DNA of 64,000 nt, taken from contig JAFPZF010000055.1 of NCBI GenBank assembly GCA_017417385.1, positions 1 through 64,000 on the forward strand, given 5' to 3'. Below are positions 10,886 through 18,741 of this stretch, in pieces (positions within the stretch are counted from its first letter, which is position 1; each line of letters begins with the position of its first letter). Source of the DNA: Bacteroidales bacterium. Its GTDB lineage: Bacteria; Bacteroidota; Bacteroidia; Bacteroidales; Marinilabiliaceae. The position numbers were made by a program, and so were the translations under genes. The notes beneath the pieces are model-generated. The model had not been told where the DNA came from, ran no database searches, and saw nothing but the letters and a program-made list of their open reading frames with translations.

Positions 10886-11962
10886 ATGGGAGACACACAG
10901 CAAATAATAGAGAAGCCCAATGTGGTGAATCCTCGGACTGCACTCTGTACAGTCGGCGAGGAACTGGGGGACATATTCAGAGCGAATGGTGTCGACGAGG
11001 CAAAGATGGGACTCAGGACGTCCCTCACAAAAAAAGAGAAGCTGACCGACAACCAGATAAAGAGAGCTTGCAGGCTGTTGAACCAAGGCGAGAGCCTCGC
11101 AACATACTTGAGAAACTTTCAAAAAGAGTATGAAAGGAAGTCGAAGTTGGCAAGCGCAGCCTACAAGAAGGCGAAAAAGAACTACGCAAGACTGAAGGGT
11201 GTCCTGCCGTTGCTGAAAAACGAGTTTGAGGACGGACTGGACCGTCTTGACGACATTCTTGACTTTTTCGGCGTAGACTCGGAAGAAGAGGTCTTCGCTG
11301 GGGCGGACAGTGCAGCAGCATTATTCAGGAAACAGAACAATGTCCGCGTAGATCCCGTCAACCTAAAGGCATGGCTACGTCGAGGCGAGCTCGACTTCCA
11401 AAAGATGAATATCGGGGAATATGACGCCCAGGCACTACGGAAGTGGATAGAGGGGCGAGAGTGGCAACGGATAATAGACAGTGCGGATGACTTTCTGAAA
11501 CTGCCGGAGAAGTTGATGGAGTTTGGAGTTGCGCTTGTCTTTGTCCCTTTCATACCGAGGACAGTTTACGGAGCTGTCAGGTGGTTTGACGGAAAGCCTT
11601 TGGTCCAGGTCTCAGACAGGGACAAGGACCTGGCGACGTGCTGGTTCACCTTGTTCCATGAGTTGGGGCATGTATTGCTTCATCACAACGAAGAGATACT
11701 CGACGGCGAGCTAAACGACAAGGGAGGAAACACGAGAAGGAAGGAGAAGGAGGCTAATAAGTTTGCCAACGAGATTCTGTTCAATGGAGACAACCTGAGG
11801 AAGGAGGTCTTTTCTCGCTCTCACGACACACTGAGCGCAAGCTATCTTGCGGCGAAATATGACGTCCCGAGGCTTTTGGCCTCCTATTGGCTCATCAAGG
11901 CACAGTATCAGCCATATTTTCAGGTGCGCAAGCAGGTGGATTTTGCTTTGTTTTATCAGTAG
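10886..11962 (+). CDS. HigA-like/ImmA-IrrE zinc peptidase fusion protein
   Basis: 358 residues, cytoplasmic. The first 75 residues (VVNPRTALCTVGEELGDIF ... LTDNQIKRACRLLNQGESLATYLRNFQKEY) look like a worn-down HigA-type antitoxin helix-turn-helix domain. A long charged helix follows. Residues about 210-300 are an ImmA/IrrE (COG2856) metallopeptidase domain with WFTLFHELGHVLLHH; HELGH is the zinc-binding motif, and KEKEANKFANEIL supplies the third ligand region. Proteins of this build are usually antitoxins or regulators that cleave or bind a partner repressor. It follows the RelE-like gene by three bases under one promoter, so a toxin-antitoxin or stress-response module is likely. Codon use is like neighbouring leading-strand genes. 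Confidence 0.8.
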   Translation: MGDTQQIIEKPNVVNPRTALCTVGEELGDIFRANGVDEAKMGLRTSLTKKEKLTDNQIKRACRLLNQGESLATYLRNFQKEYERKSKLASAAYKKAKKNYARLKGVLPLLKNEFEDGLDRLDDILDFFGVDSEEEVFAGADSAAALFRKQNNVRVDPVNLKAWLRRGELDFQKMNIGEYDAQALRKWIEGREWQRIIDSADDFLKLPEKLMEFGVALVFVPFIPRTVYGAVRWFDGKPLVQVSDRDKDLATCWFTLFHELGHVLLHHNEEILDGELNDKGGNTRRKEKEANKFANEILFNGDNLRKEVFSRSHDTLSASYLAAKYDVPRLLASYWLIKAQYQPYFQVRKQVDFALFYQ

Positions 11963-12068
11963 CCTACCCTCTCTTACCCCCAAACATTAGTCCCGCACAA
12001 CTGAAGGGCTACGTGTCCGTAGCGCACTCGGTAGGTTGTGCAGGACTTTTTCATTTTTCTTCTCCTTT
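11963..12068. other. Spacer after the zinc peptidase gene
   Basis: No gene seen. A pyrimidine-rich stretch (ctttttcatttttcttctcctttt) at about 12044-12070 precedes the conserved block below. The short IR ACGTGTCCGTAGCGCACTCGG has no obvious match elsewhere. Confidence 0.4.
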
Positions 12069-12200
12069 TGCTACTTCAAAACTTATTCATATATTAGCAT
12101 CATGCTCCAGCAATGGAGAGCAGGTTCTCAGCTCGCAAGAGCTTTGGGCCCCCGGAGGGTGACTTCAACTATTTGAGGTCCCCTTCGTTATTTTTAGAAT
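12069..12200 (+). ncRNA. Possible small RNA related to the one at 19859-19952
   Basis: Positions 12069-12116 match, in reverse orientation, 19937-19988: GCTACTTCAAAACTTATTCATATATTAGC then CTCCAGCAATGGAG. The latter folds as a five-base stem with a GCAA tetraloop; the other copy has CTTCAGCAATGGAG, which keeps the pairing by a U-G pair. The promoter box here is TATATTAG, one base off TAnnTTTG. Downstream, AGCTC-GCAA-GAGCT and a 9-base hairpin GACTTCAA ... TTTGAGGTC lead to TTATTTTTAG at about 12190. I infer a transcribed relative or a decayed copy. Confidence 0.4.
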
Positions 12201-12329
12201 CTATGGTCCTTCGCAGGAGAGTTGCCCATTAAGGGTTTAAAACGCCTTTGAAAGTATCCCCAAAAATGAGTAACTTGAGATTCGAAAACGATGCATTATT
12301 AACTCGAATACTGCTAAAAACAATTTGCT

Positions 12330-12824
12330 ATGAGGAATATAGACGTAAAGAAGTGGCAGGAAGACTACAAGGGTAACACATGCTTCCTGCTGGCGATACT
12401 GGAGATGCTGTTGGCCATCCCAATCATAATAGTATGCTCAGTATTTAACGGCAAGGATGTGGTAGTATATGGGAGACTAGTAGAGTACCTCACAATAGGG
12501 GTGCTGACAGTAGGCTACGGAGTATTCGTAATACTGTATCAAGTGAAGCTATGCAGGAGGTCAGTGAAAACGAAGGCGGAAGTGACGGACAGGATGATCG
12601 GAAGGAGAAATTCATACAGCAAACTAGAGTATGACATAGCGGGAGAGCATCATAGTGCGTGGGTCATGCACCTGTACCATAGGATCGAGAAGACAGTATG
12701 GTGCGACCCAGCGGACAACAAGGTAGTTTATTGCAGTAGTGACTGGAACAACTGCTTCACAGTGTACATATTCATGGCGCTCGGACTAGCGTGCCTAGCA
12801 TGGGGGACGCCGGCGAACTGCTAG
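12330..12824 (+). CDS. Small membrane protein, DUF3592-like, function unknown
   Basis: 164 residues with three hydrophobic helices: FLLAILEMLLAIPIIIVCSVF (about 18-38), LTIGVLTVGYGVFVILYQV (about 54-72) and YIFMALGLACLAWG near the end. Between helices two and three is a soluble stretch of about 65 residues with VKTKAEVTDRMIGRR, resembling the small beta domain of DUF3592 proteins. No catalytic motif. It lies 25 bases upstream of the acetyltransferase gene on the same strand and is probably co-transcribed. Confidence 0.6.
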   Translation: MRNIDVKKWQEDYKGNTCFLLAILEMLLAIPIIIVCSVFNGKDVVVYGRLVEYLTIGVLTVGYGVFVILYQVKLCRRSVKTKAEVTDRMIGRRNSYSKLEYDIAGEHHSAWVMHLYHRIEKTVWCDPADNKVVYCSSDWNNCFTVYIFMALGLACLAWGTPANC

Positions 12825-12849
12825 GAGTCAGACAAAGAGAATATAGGAC

Positions 12850-13341
12850 ATGAGGATAGAGACGAGAAAGTGGAGGAAGGAGGACAGGGAGAGACTTGTC
12901 AGCATGTGCAATGCTGTGGACAGGACATATCTCTCTGACAGGATGCCAAATCCGTATAAGGAGTCGGACGGAGACTGGTGGCTCAACATGGTAGAGGAGA
13001 GCGAAGGGAAGGAAGGCGTATTCAGGGCCATCGTCGTAGAAGGAGAGATCGTCGGGAGCATATCAGTCGAATTAAAACGGGGAGGACTGGAGAAGGCGGG
13101 AGAATTGGGTTACATGATACTGACCGAATATTGGAATCGCGGGATAGCAAGCGAGGCCGTGAGAGAGACCTGCGCAGAGGCCAGGGCTATACTAGGCATA
13201 AACAGGATTACAGCGAGCGTGTATGCGCCGAACATAGCGTCGCAGAGGGTGCTTGAGAAGAACGGGTTCGCCCTGGAGGGGAGCAAGAGCAGTGAAAAGT
13301 ATGAGGTCAAGGTCTATGGTTTGAGAGGCATAAACGATTAG
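12850..13341 (+). CDS. GNAT-family N-acetyltransferase (RimJ/RimL type)
   Basis: 163 residues, typical length. It should transfer acetyl from acetyl-CoA to an amine. The core acetyl-CoA motif is ELGYMILTEYWNRGIASEAV (about 90-110), where RGIASEA is the pyrophosphate-binding loop, and NIASQRVLEKNGFALEG near 135-150 is the conserved RimJ/RimL ending. The N-terminal half begins ETRKWRKEDRERLVSMC as in RimJ-like proteins. The substrate cannot be told from sequence: ribosomal proteins, amino acids or antibiotics are all possible in the family. Leading-strand gene behind a small membrane protein. Confidence 0.88.
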   Translation: MRIETRKWRKEDRERLVSMCNAVDRTYLSDRMPNPYKESDGDWWLNMVEESEGKEGVFRAIVVEGEIVGSISVELKRGGLEKAGELGYMILTEYWNRGIASEAVRETCAEARAILGINRITASVYAPNIASQRVLEKNGFALEGSKSSEKYEVKVYGLRGIND

Positions 13342-13450
13342 CAATGAGAAATTAGCAATTAGGAGTCGTTGGAGGGGTCGGAATCGTCAGAGTCGGAGGA
13401 GGTGAGAGGATGAGGAGTTGTCTGATTCTAACAGTGACAGAGACGGGAGC

Positions 13451-14569
13451 CTACGCCGAACGGGGGGAAGGGGAAGGGGAAGAAGGGGAAGACGAAGACG
13501 AGGAGCGGGAGCCACAGAGGAAGGAGGTGACGCGGGGAAAGAGGGACTCGAGGCAGTAGTAGAGGAGGAGAGAGACGGCGAGGACGACGAAAGGGTATTC
13601 GAGGAAGTAGTTCTTGACTGAGACAGACTGCTTGACGAAGAGATGGGAGACGTAGACAAAGAAAGTGCTACGGACAAAGAAAGCAGCGGGGGAGAAGCCA
13701 CGGGAGTCGACGAAATAGAAGACGAGGCAAAGAAGAGAGCTAACACAAAAGAAAACGGACAACTCCTCGACACCATAGGGGAGAGAGGCATGGAAGACAG
13801 GGACGGAGAACATCAGGAGAGGTGCGAGGGACCAGAAGAGCCAGCGGAAGCGGTAGAACGACTCGAAGACAGGGCGGCGGGAGACGGTGAACCATGCGCC
13901 AAGAGAGAAGTAGAAGAGCGCAGAGGAGCAGAGTCCATGGACATCGGGCCAAAGACCAGAGAAATGGGCAAAAGCGACGAGGAAGAGAAAATAGATACCA
14001 AGACGACGAAGAGCGAAAAGAATGACGGGAGCGAGAAGGACGAGGACCATAAGGTCGCGGATGAACCACAGAGGGCCGAGGAGAGGAGTATTGAAATGAG
14101 GGGCAGGAGTCCCGAACCAGCTAAGACGAGCGACATCGGAGACAGAGGAATCCCAGAAAAGACGGAGACCACCGCAGGACGTGAAGGCATCCAGGACAGA
14201 GGAACACTCGCCAGACTGGAGCCACTGAGGGAGGGAGAAGATGAAGAAGAGGACATTCCAGAGGAGATATGGGACAAGGAGGGAGCGGAAGCGAGAAAGG
14301 AGCTTAGAACGGTAGACGGAAGAGTCCCACACCTCGAGACGGCGGAAGAAGAGGAGACCGGAGAGGAGGAAGAAAGTAGGGACGGCAGCATGGAGGAGGG
14401 CGCCGGGTCCGCGGAAGAGATGGCGCAGGAGCAGCAGACCATCGACAGGGGACAGAGACGAGAAAGAGGCAGGGAGCTGTCCGCCAATCGTATGGAGCAT
14501 GACGACGAAGACGGCGCAGACGACACGGAGGGTGTCGATAGAAGCAGAGAATGAATTGTTGTTTGTCAT
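13451..14569 (-). CDS. Acyltransferase 3 family membrane protein
   Basis: 372 residues with about ten hydrophobic helices. It belongs to the acyltransferase-3 family (OafA/WecH-like) that O-acetylates surface sugars or lipids. The signature is at the start: SIDTLRVVCAVFVVMLHTIGG, with the conserved His in the first helix, then AVPTFFLLSGLLFFRR and YRSKLLSRFRSLLVPYLLWN. The tail is a low-complexity Ser/Pro stretch (SSSSSPSSPSPSPRSA), possibly read-through of pyrimidine-rich lagging-strand sequence. A TAACTTCG box upstream (one off TAnnTTTG) ends a few bases before the ATG. The gene stands alone on the lagging strand. Confidence 0.85.
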   Translation of the reverse strand: MTNNNSFSASIDTLRVVCAVFVVMLHTIGGQLPASFSSLSPVDGLLLLRHLFRGPGALLHAAVPTFFLLSGLLFFRRLEVWDSSVYRSKLLSRFRSLLVPYLLWNVLFFIFSLPQWLQSGECSSVLDAFTSCGGLRLFWDSSVSDVARLSWFGTPAPHFNTPLLGPLWFIRDLMVLVLLAPVILFALRRLGIYFLFLVAFAHFSGLWPDVHGLCSSALFYFSLGAWFTVSRRPVFESFYRFRWLFWSLAPLLMFSVPVFHASLPYGVEELSVFFCVSSLLCLVFYFVDSRGFSPAAFFVRSTFFVYVSHLFVKQSVSVKNYFLEYPFVVLAVSLLLYYCLESLFPRVTSFLCGSRSSSSSSPSSPSPSPRSA

Positions 14570-14866
14570 AGTGCGAAGTTAGCATATTTTTCTGAGAGGG
14601 GAAGGCAAAGCGCAATTGGCAATGAGCAATTAGCAATGGTCGAAGGGGTCGGAGAGGCGGAGGAAGAACGGAGGGAAAGAGGAAGAAGAGCGCATTAGTT
14701 TCGCTGACTTTCTCACGCTCGTCGATTACAAAGGCTCAACGTGGGAAGAAAAGGGGAAGAAGGATGGAAAGGAGGAAGGAAAGGAGGAGGGGAAGAAGGA
14801 AGGAAAGGGAGAAAGGGGAAGAAGGGTGAAGGGGGGAAAGGAGTGGGGAAGAAGGAAGATTTTAAC
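14570..14866. other. Purine-rich spacer with a repeat fragment
   Basis: Positions 14695-14735 hold a fragment of the hairpin-repeat flank (TTAGTTTCGCTGACTTTCTCACGCTCG). From about 14740 to 14858 the plus strand is almost entirely A and G in GGGAAGAAGG-like runs. No gene. Confidence 0.55.
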
Positions 14867-14874
14867 TATCTTTG
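14867..14874 (+). promoter_or_regulatory. -7 box TATCTTTG for the C69 peptidase
   Basis: Exact TAnnTTTG match. Transcription starting about seven bases later lies upstream of ATG 14905, and excludes the in-frame TTG at 14872 as a start. Confidence 0.65.
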
Positions 14875-14904
14875 CAGAGACGAAAAAACTATAGCAAACA
14901 GGAA

Positions 14905-16527
14905 ATGAACGTAATCAGAACAACACTAAGCACAATAGCATTGAGCGTAGCGACGCAGGCACTGAGCTGCACGAACTTCATCGTAACGGCAGGGGCGTCG
15001 GCAGACGGCAGCACGATGGTCACATACGCGGCAGACTCGCACGTCCTATACGGCGAGCTCTACAGATTTCCAGCGGCGGACCACAAGAAGGGCGAGAAGC
15101 TGGCGATCAGGGAATGGGACACGAACAAGTACCTGGGCGAGATAGAGCAGGCGGCGCATACATACTCGGTCGTCGGGAACGTCAACGAGTATCAGCTGAC
15201 CATCGGTGAGACGACATTTGGAGGGCGTGAGGAGCTCGTAGATACGACGGGCATCATAGACTACGGGAGCCTCATCTACATCACACTCCAGCGGGCACGC
15301 ACGGCACGGGAAGCCATAAACGTCATGACGTCGCTCGTCTCGACATACGGATATTGCAGCGAGGGCGAGTCGTTCTCGATAGCCGACCCCGAGGAGGCGT
15401 GGATAATGGAGATGGTCGGCAAGGGGTCGCAGGAGAAGGGGGCGGTATGGGTAGCGATAAGGATCCCCGACGGATGCGTGAGTGGGCATGCCAACCAGTC
15501 GCGCATCACCACATTCCCACAGAACGACCCGGAGAACTGCCTTTATGCGCAGGACGTCATAAAGTTTGCAAGGGCTAAGGGATACTTCAAAGGGGAGTCG
15601 GATAGCCAATTCGACTTTTCTGCAGCCTTCAACCCGCTCGACTTCGAGGCGAAGAGGTGTTGCGAGGCGAGAGTGTGGAGCGGATTCCGCAAGATGAACG
15701 CCGAGATGGACAAGTATGCCGACTACGCCTTCGGGACCAGCGACGAGAGGATGCCGCTATACATCAAGCCAGACCACAAGGTGACACGTCGGGAGCTGAC
15801 GAACATAATGAGGGATCATTTTGAGGGGACGGCGATGGACATGACGCAGGATGTCGGAGCAGGTCCATTCGGGGTCCCTTATCGTTGGCGTCCGCTAGAG
15901 TTCAAAGTCGAGGGGAAGACATACATCAACGAGCGCGCGATAGCCACACAGCAGACAGGGTTCTGGTTTGTCAGCCAGATGAGGAAGTCGAAGGCTGGGG
16001 GCATCATCTGGTTTGGATGTGACGATGCGAACACGTCGGTCCTCGTCCCGATATACACTAGCACAACAGATGTGCCGGAGGAGTTTGCACAAGGGACGGC
16101 GGACATGCTGACATTCAGTTGGAAGTCGGCGTTCTGGGTGTTCAACTGGGTGGCGAACATGACATATCATCGATACAGCTACATGATAGAGGACGTCCGC
16201 AAGCGGCAGATACAGCTCGAGGACGAGATGGACAATGCAGTTGAGGAGATGGACAAGCGCCTCGCGACGACGAAGAAGGACAAGGCACGCACAGCGGCGG
16301 CGAACACATTTGCAGCAGAGCAGACCAAGAAAGTCGTAGACACGTGGAGGAAGCTGGGTGAGTTCCTGATGGTCAAATATATCGACGGGAACATACATCC
16401 TGAGCATGACGGAGTCTTCGACCGCACACGAGACGGCAATCCCGTATCGCCAAAGCAGCCGGGATACAACGAGAAGTATTACCGCTCCATAGTAGAGGAG
16501 ACGGGCGACAAGCTGCTGATGAGGTAG
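14905..16527 (+). CDS. Peptidase C69 family dipeptidase, exported
   Basis: 540 residues. C69 enzymes (PepD/PipD relatives) cleave dipeptides with an N-terminal Cys nucleophile. Here the first 21 residues form a signal peptide ending QALS, followed directly by CTNFIVTAGASADGS; Cys22 is the family nucleophile, so signal cleavage would create the active N-terminus. Other family stretches are TYAADSHVLYG, ETTFGGREELVD, YCSEGESFSIADPEEAWIMEM, HANQSRITTFP and DVGAGPFGVPYRWRPL. An acidic helix lies near the C-terminus. The ATG at 14905 is preferred because the upstream TTG lies inside the promoter box. TlpA-like gene follows 68 bases later. Likely periplasmic peptide degradation. Confidence 0.92.
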   Translation: MNVIRTTLSTIALSVATQALSCTNFIVTAGASADGSTMVTYAADSHVLYGELYRFPAADHKKGEKLAIREWDTNKYLGEIEQAAHTYSVVGNVNEYQLTIGETTFGGREELVDTTGIIDYGSLIYITLQRARTAREAINVMTSLVSTYGYCSEGESFSIADPEEAWIMEMVGKGSQEKGAVWVAIRIPDGCVSGHANQSRITTFPQNDPENCLYAQDVIKFARAKGYFKGESDSQFDFSAAFNPLDFEAKRCCEARVWSGFRKMNAEMDKYADYAFGTSDERMPLYIKPDHKVTRRELTNIMRDHFEGTAMDMTQDVGAGPFGVPYRWRPLEFKVEGKTYINERAIATQQTGFWFVSQMRKSKAGGIIWFGCDDANTSVLVPIYTSTTDVPEEFAQGTADMLTFSWKSAFWVFNWVANMTYHRYSYMIEDVRKRQIQLEDEMDNAVEEMDKRLATTKKDKARTAAANTFAAEQTKKVVDTWRKLGEFLMVKYIDGNIHPEHDGVFDRTRDGNPVSPKQPGYNEKYYRSIVEETGDKLLMR

Positions 16528-16595
16528 AAGAAGGGAAGAAGAGAAGAAGGGACGAAGGGAAGAAGAATCGAATTAACACTAAACACAATGAGAAT

Positions 16596-17840
16596 ATGAA
16601 GAGAATGAGATATGCAGCAGTAGTGGTGATAGCGACCATGATAGCGGCAGGCGTCAGAGCAACGGAGGTGTCGGCGGGAGAAGGCAGAAGCCAAGAGGAG
16701 GTGCAGAAGGCAGAGATGACAGAGTTCCACATAGCGGGGACAGTGGCGGCAGACAGGAGTGAAGTGTACGTACTGGACACAGAGAATGGAAGAGATACGA
16801 TAGCGACGGCAAAAGTGAAGAAGGGACGATTCAGGATAGAAGGAGTTGCGGAGAAAGGCAAGAAGCTGAGCCTCCTCGTAGAGGGGTCGGGATACAGAAA
16901 GCCGTTCTTCAATGACGGAGAGAAGATGGTGGTGGACCTCGTCAGCAACAAGTACATCAAGGCATCCGAGCAGAACAAGAAGTTGATAGAGATAGACAAC
17001 AAGCTCGATGCGCTGGATGAGCAGGAGATGAAGTATGCGGAGCCTATATTGAAGCACATCGAGAGTGCAAGACTGGAGCCGACGCTGATGAGAGCCGAGG
17101 ACATACTGAGACAGCCGTGGAACAAGGAGGCGTTCATGAAGAGGGAGCCAGAGAAGATGGAGAGACTGCTGCCGTTGATAGAGGAGAAGAAGGGAATACT
17201 CCGGAAGGCCGTCGAGGAGAACCTTGACAACCTCATCCCGACAGTGTACTATGACTACTACGTGATGCTGATCTTAGGTTATGACGAAGAGAAGGAACTG
17301 GAGGTACTGAAGAGCGGTGGAGAGTTCTCGAGGACGAAGATGGCGAAGGAGAGAGTGGCGACAATAGAGGAGAGACAGGCAAAAGAGGCAGCCAGGCGGG
17401 CAGCAGTCGATGCTATGATAGGCAAGAGCCTCGTGGACATAGACTTGGAGGATATGGACGGAAAGACGGTGAAGCTGAGCGAGATGTGCACAAAAGGGAA
17501 GTATGTCTTGATAGACATCTGGACGACGTATTGCGGGCCATGCAGGGTAAGCATGCCGGAGCTGGCCAAGGCACTGGAGAAGTACAAGGACAAGGAGTTT
17601 GAGATATTGAGCGTGTCGGTAGATGACGACAGGGCGGCGTGGAAGAGCGGCGTCGAGAGGCTAGGAATGACATGGAAGAATGCGTATGAGGGAAATGGAT
17701 TTGAAAGCAGGATAGCGAAGGAGTATCACATACACGGGGTGCCGACGGGAGTCTTGATAGACCCCGAGGGGAAGATAGCAACGATAAAGCATCCGCTGAA
17801 AGTGATAAGCGAGGACCTGCCGGAGATATTTGGTAATTAA
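16596..17840 (+). CDS. TlpA-type thiol oxidoreductase with N-terminal DUF4369-like domain
   Basis: 414 residues with a signal peptide (about 1-22). Residues 40-140 (EFHIAGTVAADRSEVYVLD ... KKGRFRIEGVAEKGKKLSLL) form a beta-rich DUF4369-like domain seen in many Bacteroidetes periplasmic thioredoxins. A charged helical linker follows to about 275. The C-terminal domain from about 275 is a TlpA/ResA thioredoxin: LIDIWTTYCGPCRVSMPEL with active-site CGPC, SVSVDDDRAAWKSG and the cis-proline region HGVPTGVLIDPEG. It probably reduces disulfides in the periplasm, perhaps during oxidative stress or cytochrome maturation. A strong terminator at 17873-17922 ends the transcript. Confidence 0.9.
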   Translation: MKRMRYAAVVVIATMIAAGVRATEVSAGEGRSQEEVQKAEMTEFHIAGTVAADRSEVYVLDTENGRDTIATAKVKKGRFRIEGVAEKGKKLSLLVEGSGYRKPFFNDGEKMVVDLVSNKYIKASEQNKKLIEIDNKLDALDEQEMKYAEPILKHIESARLEPTLMRAEDILRQPWNKEAFMKREPEKMERLLPLIEEKKGILRKAVEENLDNLIPTVYYDYYVMLILGYDEEKELEVLKSGGEFSRTKMAKERVATIEERQAKEAARRAAVDAMIGKSLVDIDLEDMDGKTVKLSEMCTKGKYVLIDIWTTYCGPCRVSMPELAKALEKYKDKEFEILSVSVDDDRAAWKSGVERLGMTWKNAYEGNGFESRIAKEYHIHGVPTGVLIDPEGKIATIKHPLKVISEDLPEIFGN

Positions 17841-17872
17841 GAAAGGCTACACTTCATAGAAGGAAAAGAGTG

Positions 17873-17922
17873 CGACTGGGGTCTGAACCGATAATGGTTG
17901 AGACTCCAGTCGAATCTTTTTT
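17873..17922 (+). terminator. Rho-independent terminator after the TlpA-type gene
   Basis: CGACTGGGGTCT pairs with AGACTCCAGTCG (one G-U), extended by GAACC/GGTT around a GATAAT loop, followed by AATCTTTTTT. Confidence 0.85.
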
Positions 17923-17968
17923 GTATGGATAGAATGGAGGAAGAATGGTGGAGAACGGGACAGAGCAT

Positions 17969-18041
17969 AAAAAAACCGTAGCACCACCTCGGACGAGATA
18001 GTGCTACGTAGGAGCGTGCGAGGGCTTTGCACCGCAATCAC
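17969..18041 (-). ncRNA. Candidate small RNA A
   Basis: On the minus strand a promoter-like box TACCTTCG (18048-18055) is followed by about 73 bases and then a terminator: stem CGTAGCAC/GTGCTACG (18008-18001 with 17984-17977), an inner CTCG/CGAG pair in the loop, and seven T (17975-17969). A second hairpin GTGC-AAAGCCCTC-GCAC lies in the body. There is no open frame. The 32 bases upstream of the box (18051-18082) are identical to those upstream of candidate B (18165-18196), while the transcribed parts differ. Confidence 0.55.
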
Positions 18042-18050
18042 GCAATTCGA

Positions 18051-18082
18051 AGGTAGGAAAAGGAATTGAAAAAGCAAGAGAG
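18051..18082 (-). repeat. 32-base promoter-region direct repeat, copy 1
   Basis: aggtaggaaaaggaattgaa followed by aaagcaagagag, identical to 18165-18196. On the minus strand it supplies the upstream half of the promoters of candidate small RNAs A and B. Confidence 0.8.
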
Positions 18083-18089
18083 GGGGAAC

Positions 18090-18155
18090 AAAAAAAACAG
18101 CCCCTGCGGACTGGACCAAAGTACAGGGCTCTCCTCACCGAAGTGAGACCCCCTG
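18090..18155 (-). ncRNA. Candidate small RNA B
   Basis: Minus-strand box TACCTTTG (18162-18169, exact TAnnTTTG) is followed by about 66 bases containing a very stable hairpin CTCAC-TTCG-GTGAG (18147-18134) and a terminator stem AGCCCTG/CAGGGGCT (one bulged base) with eight T at 18097-18090. No open frame. The compact promoter-to-terminator unit is what a small regulatory RNA gene would look like in this phylum. Confidence 0.6.
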
Positions 18156-18164
18156 CAACAACAA

Positions 18165-18196
18165 AGGTAGGAAAAGGAATTGAAAAAGCAAGAGAG
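18165..18196 (-). repeat. 32-base promoter-region direct repeat, copy 2
   Basis: Identical to 18051-18082. It ends in the TACCTTTG promoter box of candidate small RNA B. Confidence 0.8.
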
Positions 18197-18227
18197 AAGC
18201 CGAGAGAAATTCTGACGGGATCGCCAC

Positions 18228-18300
18228 TTCGTATCGGATTTTTGTCTATATTGGCAAAACGAGTGAGAGTAATAATCGCCAGGTCTAACGATACACGACA
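18228..18300 (+). promoter_or_regulatory. Conserved leader of decapeptide-repeat gene, copy 1
   Basis: GCCACTTCGTATCGGATT, then TTGTCTATATTGG, and CGATACACGACA just before the ATG are shared with 20151-20237 upstream of the second copy, while the sequence between has drifted. TATATTGG is one base off TAnnTTTG and is the likely -7 element. Confidence 0.5.
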
Positions 18301-18630
18301 ATGAGGAGTCTGATAATACTAGTGTTTTCGGCTGTCTTGCTTTGCTCGATGGCGAGCAGTGACTGCATCACGAAGGACGGATATTTCCGGGGGAAGCGTC
18401 TCTGCGGGAAGGTGAGGGTCGTAAGTTGTCATGCGGACTTCAAGGTGAGGGTAGTGAAGTCGTTTGCAGACTTGAAGGTTCGGGTAGTGAAGTCGTTTGC
18501 TGACGACCCCGGGGAGTGGGAGTTCGTCGAGAGTTTTCCGGACTTCACGGTGGAGTTCGTCGAGAGCTTTCCAGACTTCACGATAGAGTACGTGGAGAGT
18601 TTTCCGGGCGTGACTCATCCGTGCCGCTAA
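18301..18630 (+). CDS. Exported decapeptide-repeat protein, copy 1
   Basis: 109 residues: a signal peptide (about 1-19, SMASS-DC), a Cys-containing link (DCITKDGYFRGKRLCGKV), then about six repeats of ten residues with the pattern V-x-V-V-(K/E)-S-F-(A/P)-D-(F/L), e.g. VRVVKSFADLK and VEFVESFPDFT, broken in the middle by DDPGEWEFV. The charge flips from Lys/Arg-rich in the first half to Glu/Asp-rich in the second. I infer a small repeat-built beta structure in the periplasm, similar in build to DUF6150-type proteins. A paralogue with the same leader and tail lies at 20238. Function unknown. Confidence 0.75.
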   Translation: MRSLIILVFSAVLLCSMASSDCITKDGYFRGKRLCGKVRVVSCHADFKVRVVKSFADLKVRVVKSFADDPGEWEFVESFPDFTVEFVESFPDFTIEYVESFPGVTHPCR

Positions 18631-18639
18631 CCCTACTGA

Positions 18640-18688
18640 TGGACTACGACCTCGTAGTCGTCGCCTGAGGCGAGTTTCATGGTGAAGT
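18640..18688 (+). repeat. Structured 3' element after decapeptide gene, copy 1
   Basis: GACTACGACCTCGTAGTC is a perfect 8-base stem with CC loop, followed by CGCC-TGA-GGCG. The same element with compensating or wobble changes (GACTGCGACCTCGTAGTC, GTC-TGA-GAC) follows the second gene at 20785-20834. Confidence 0.6.
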
Positions 18689-18741
18689 ATGTGGAACTAC
18701 ATACAATTAGATTACGTAGAATGGTTTAAAAGGGCAGAGAG

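Noticed and set aside
13643-14554. 303-codon open frame on the plus strand opposite the acyltransferase gene
   Set aside because: It is extremely Glu/Lys/Arg-rich with no fold-like pattern and is the mirror of a clear ten-helix membrane protein; a shadow of strand composition.
18231-18260. CACTTCGTATCGGATTTTTGTCTATATTGG resembling a recombinase (Xer or lox-like) site
   Set aside because: The right arm does not match the left one, and the sequence is shared with the second decapeptide gene as part of its leader, so a promoter role fits better.
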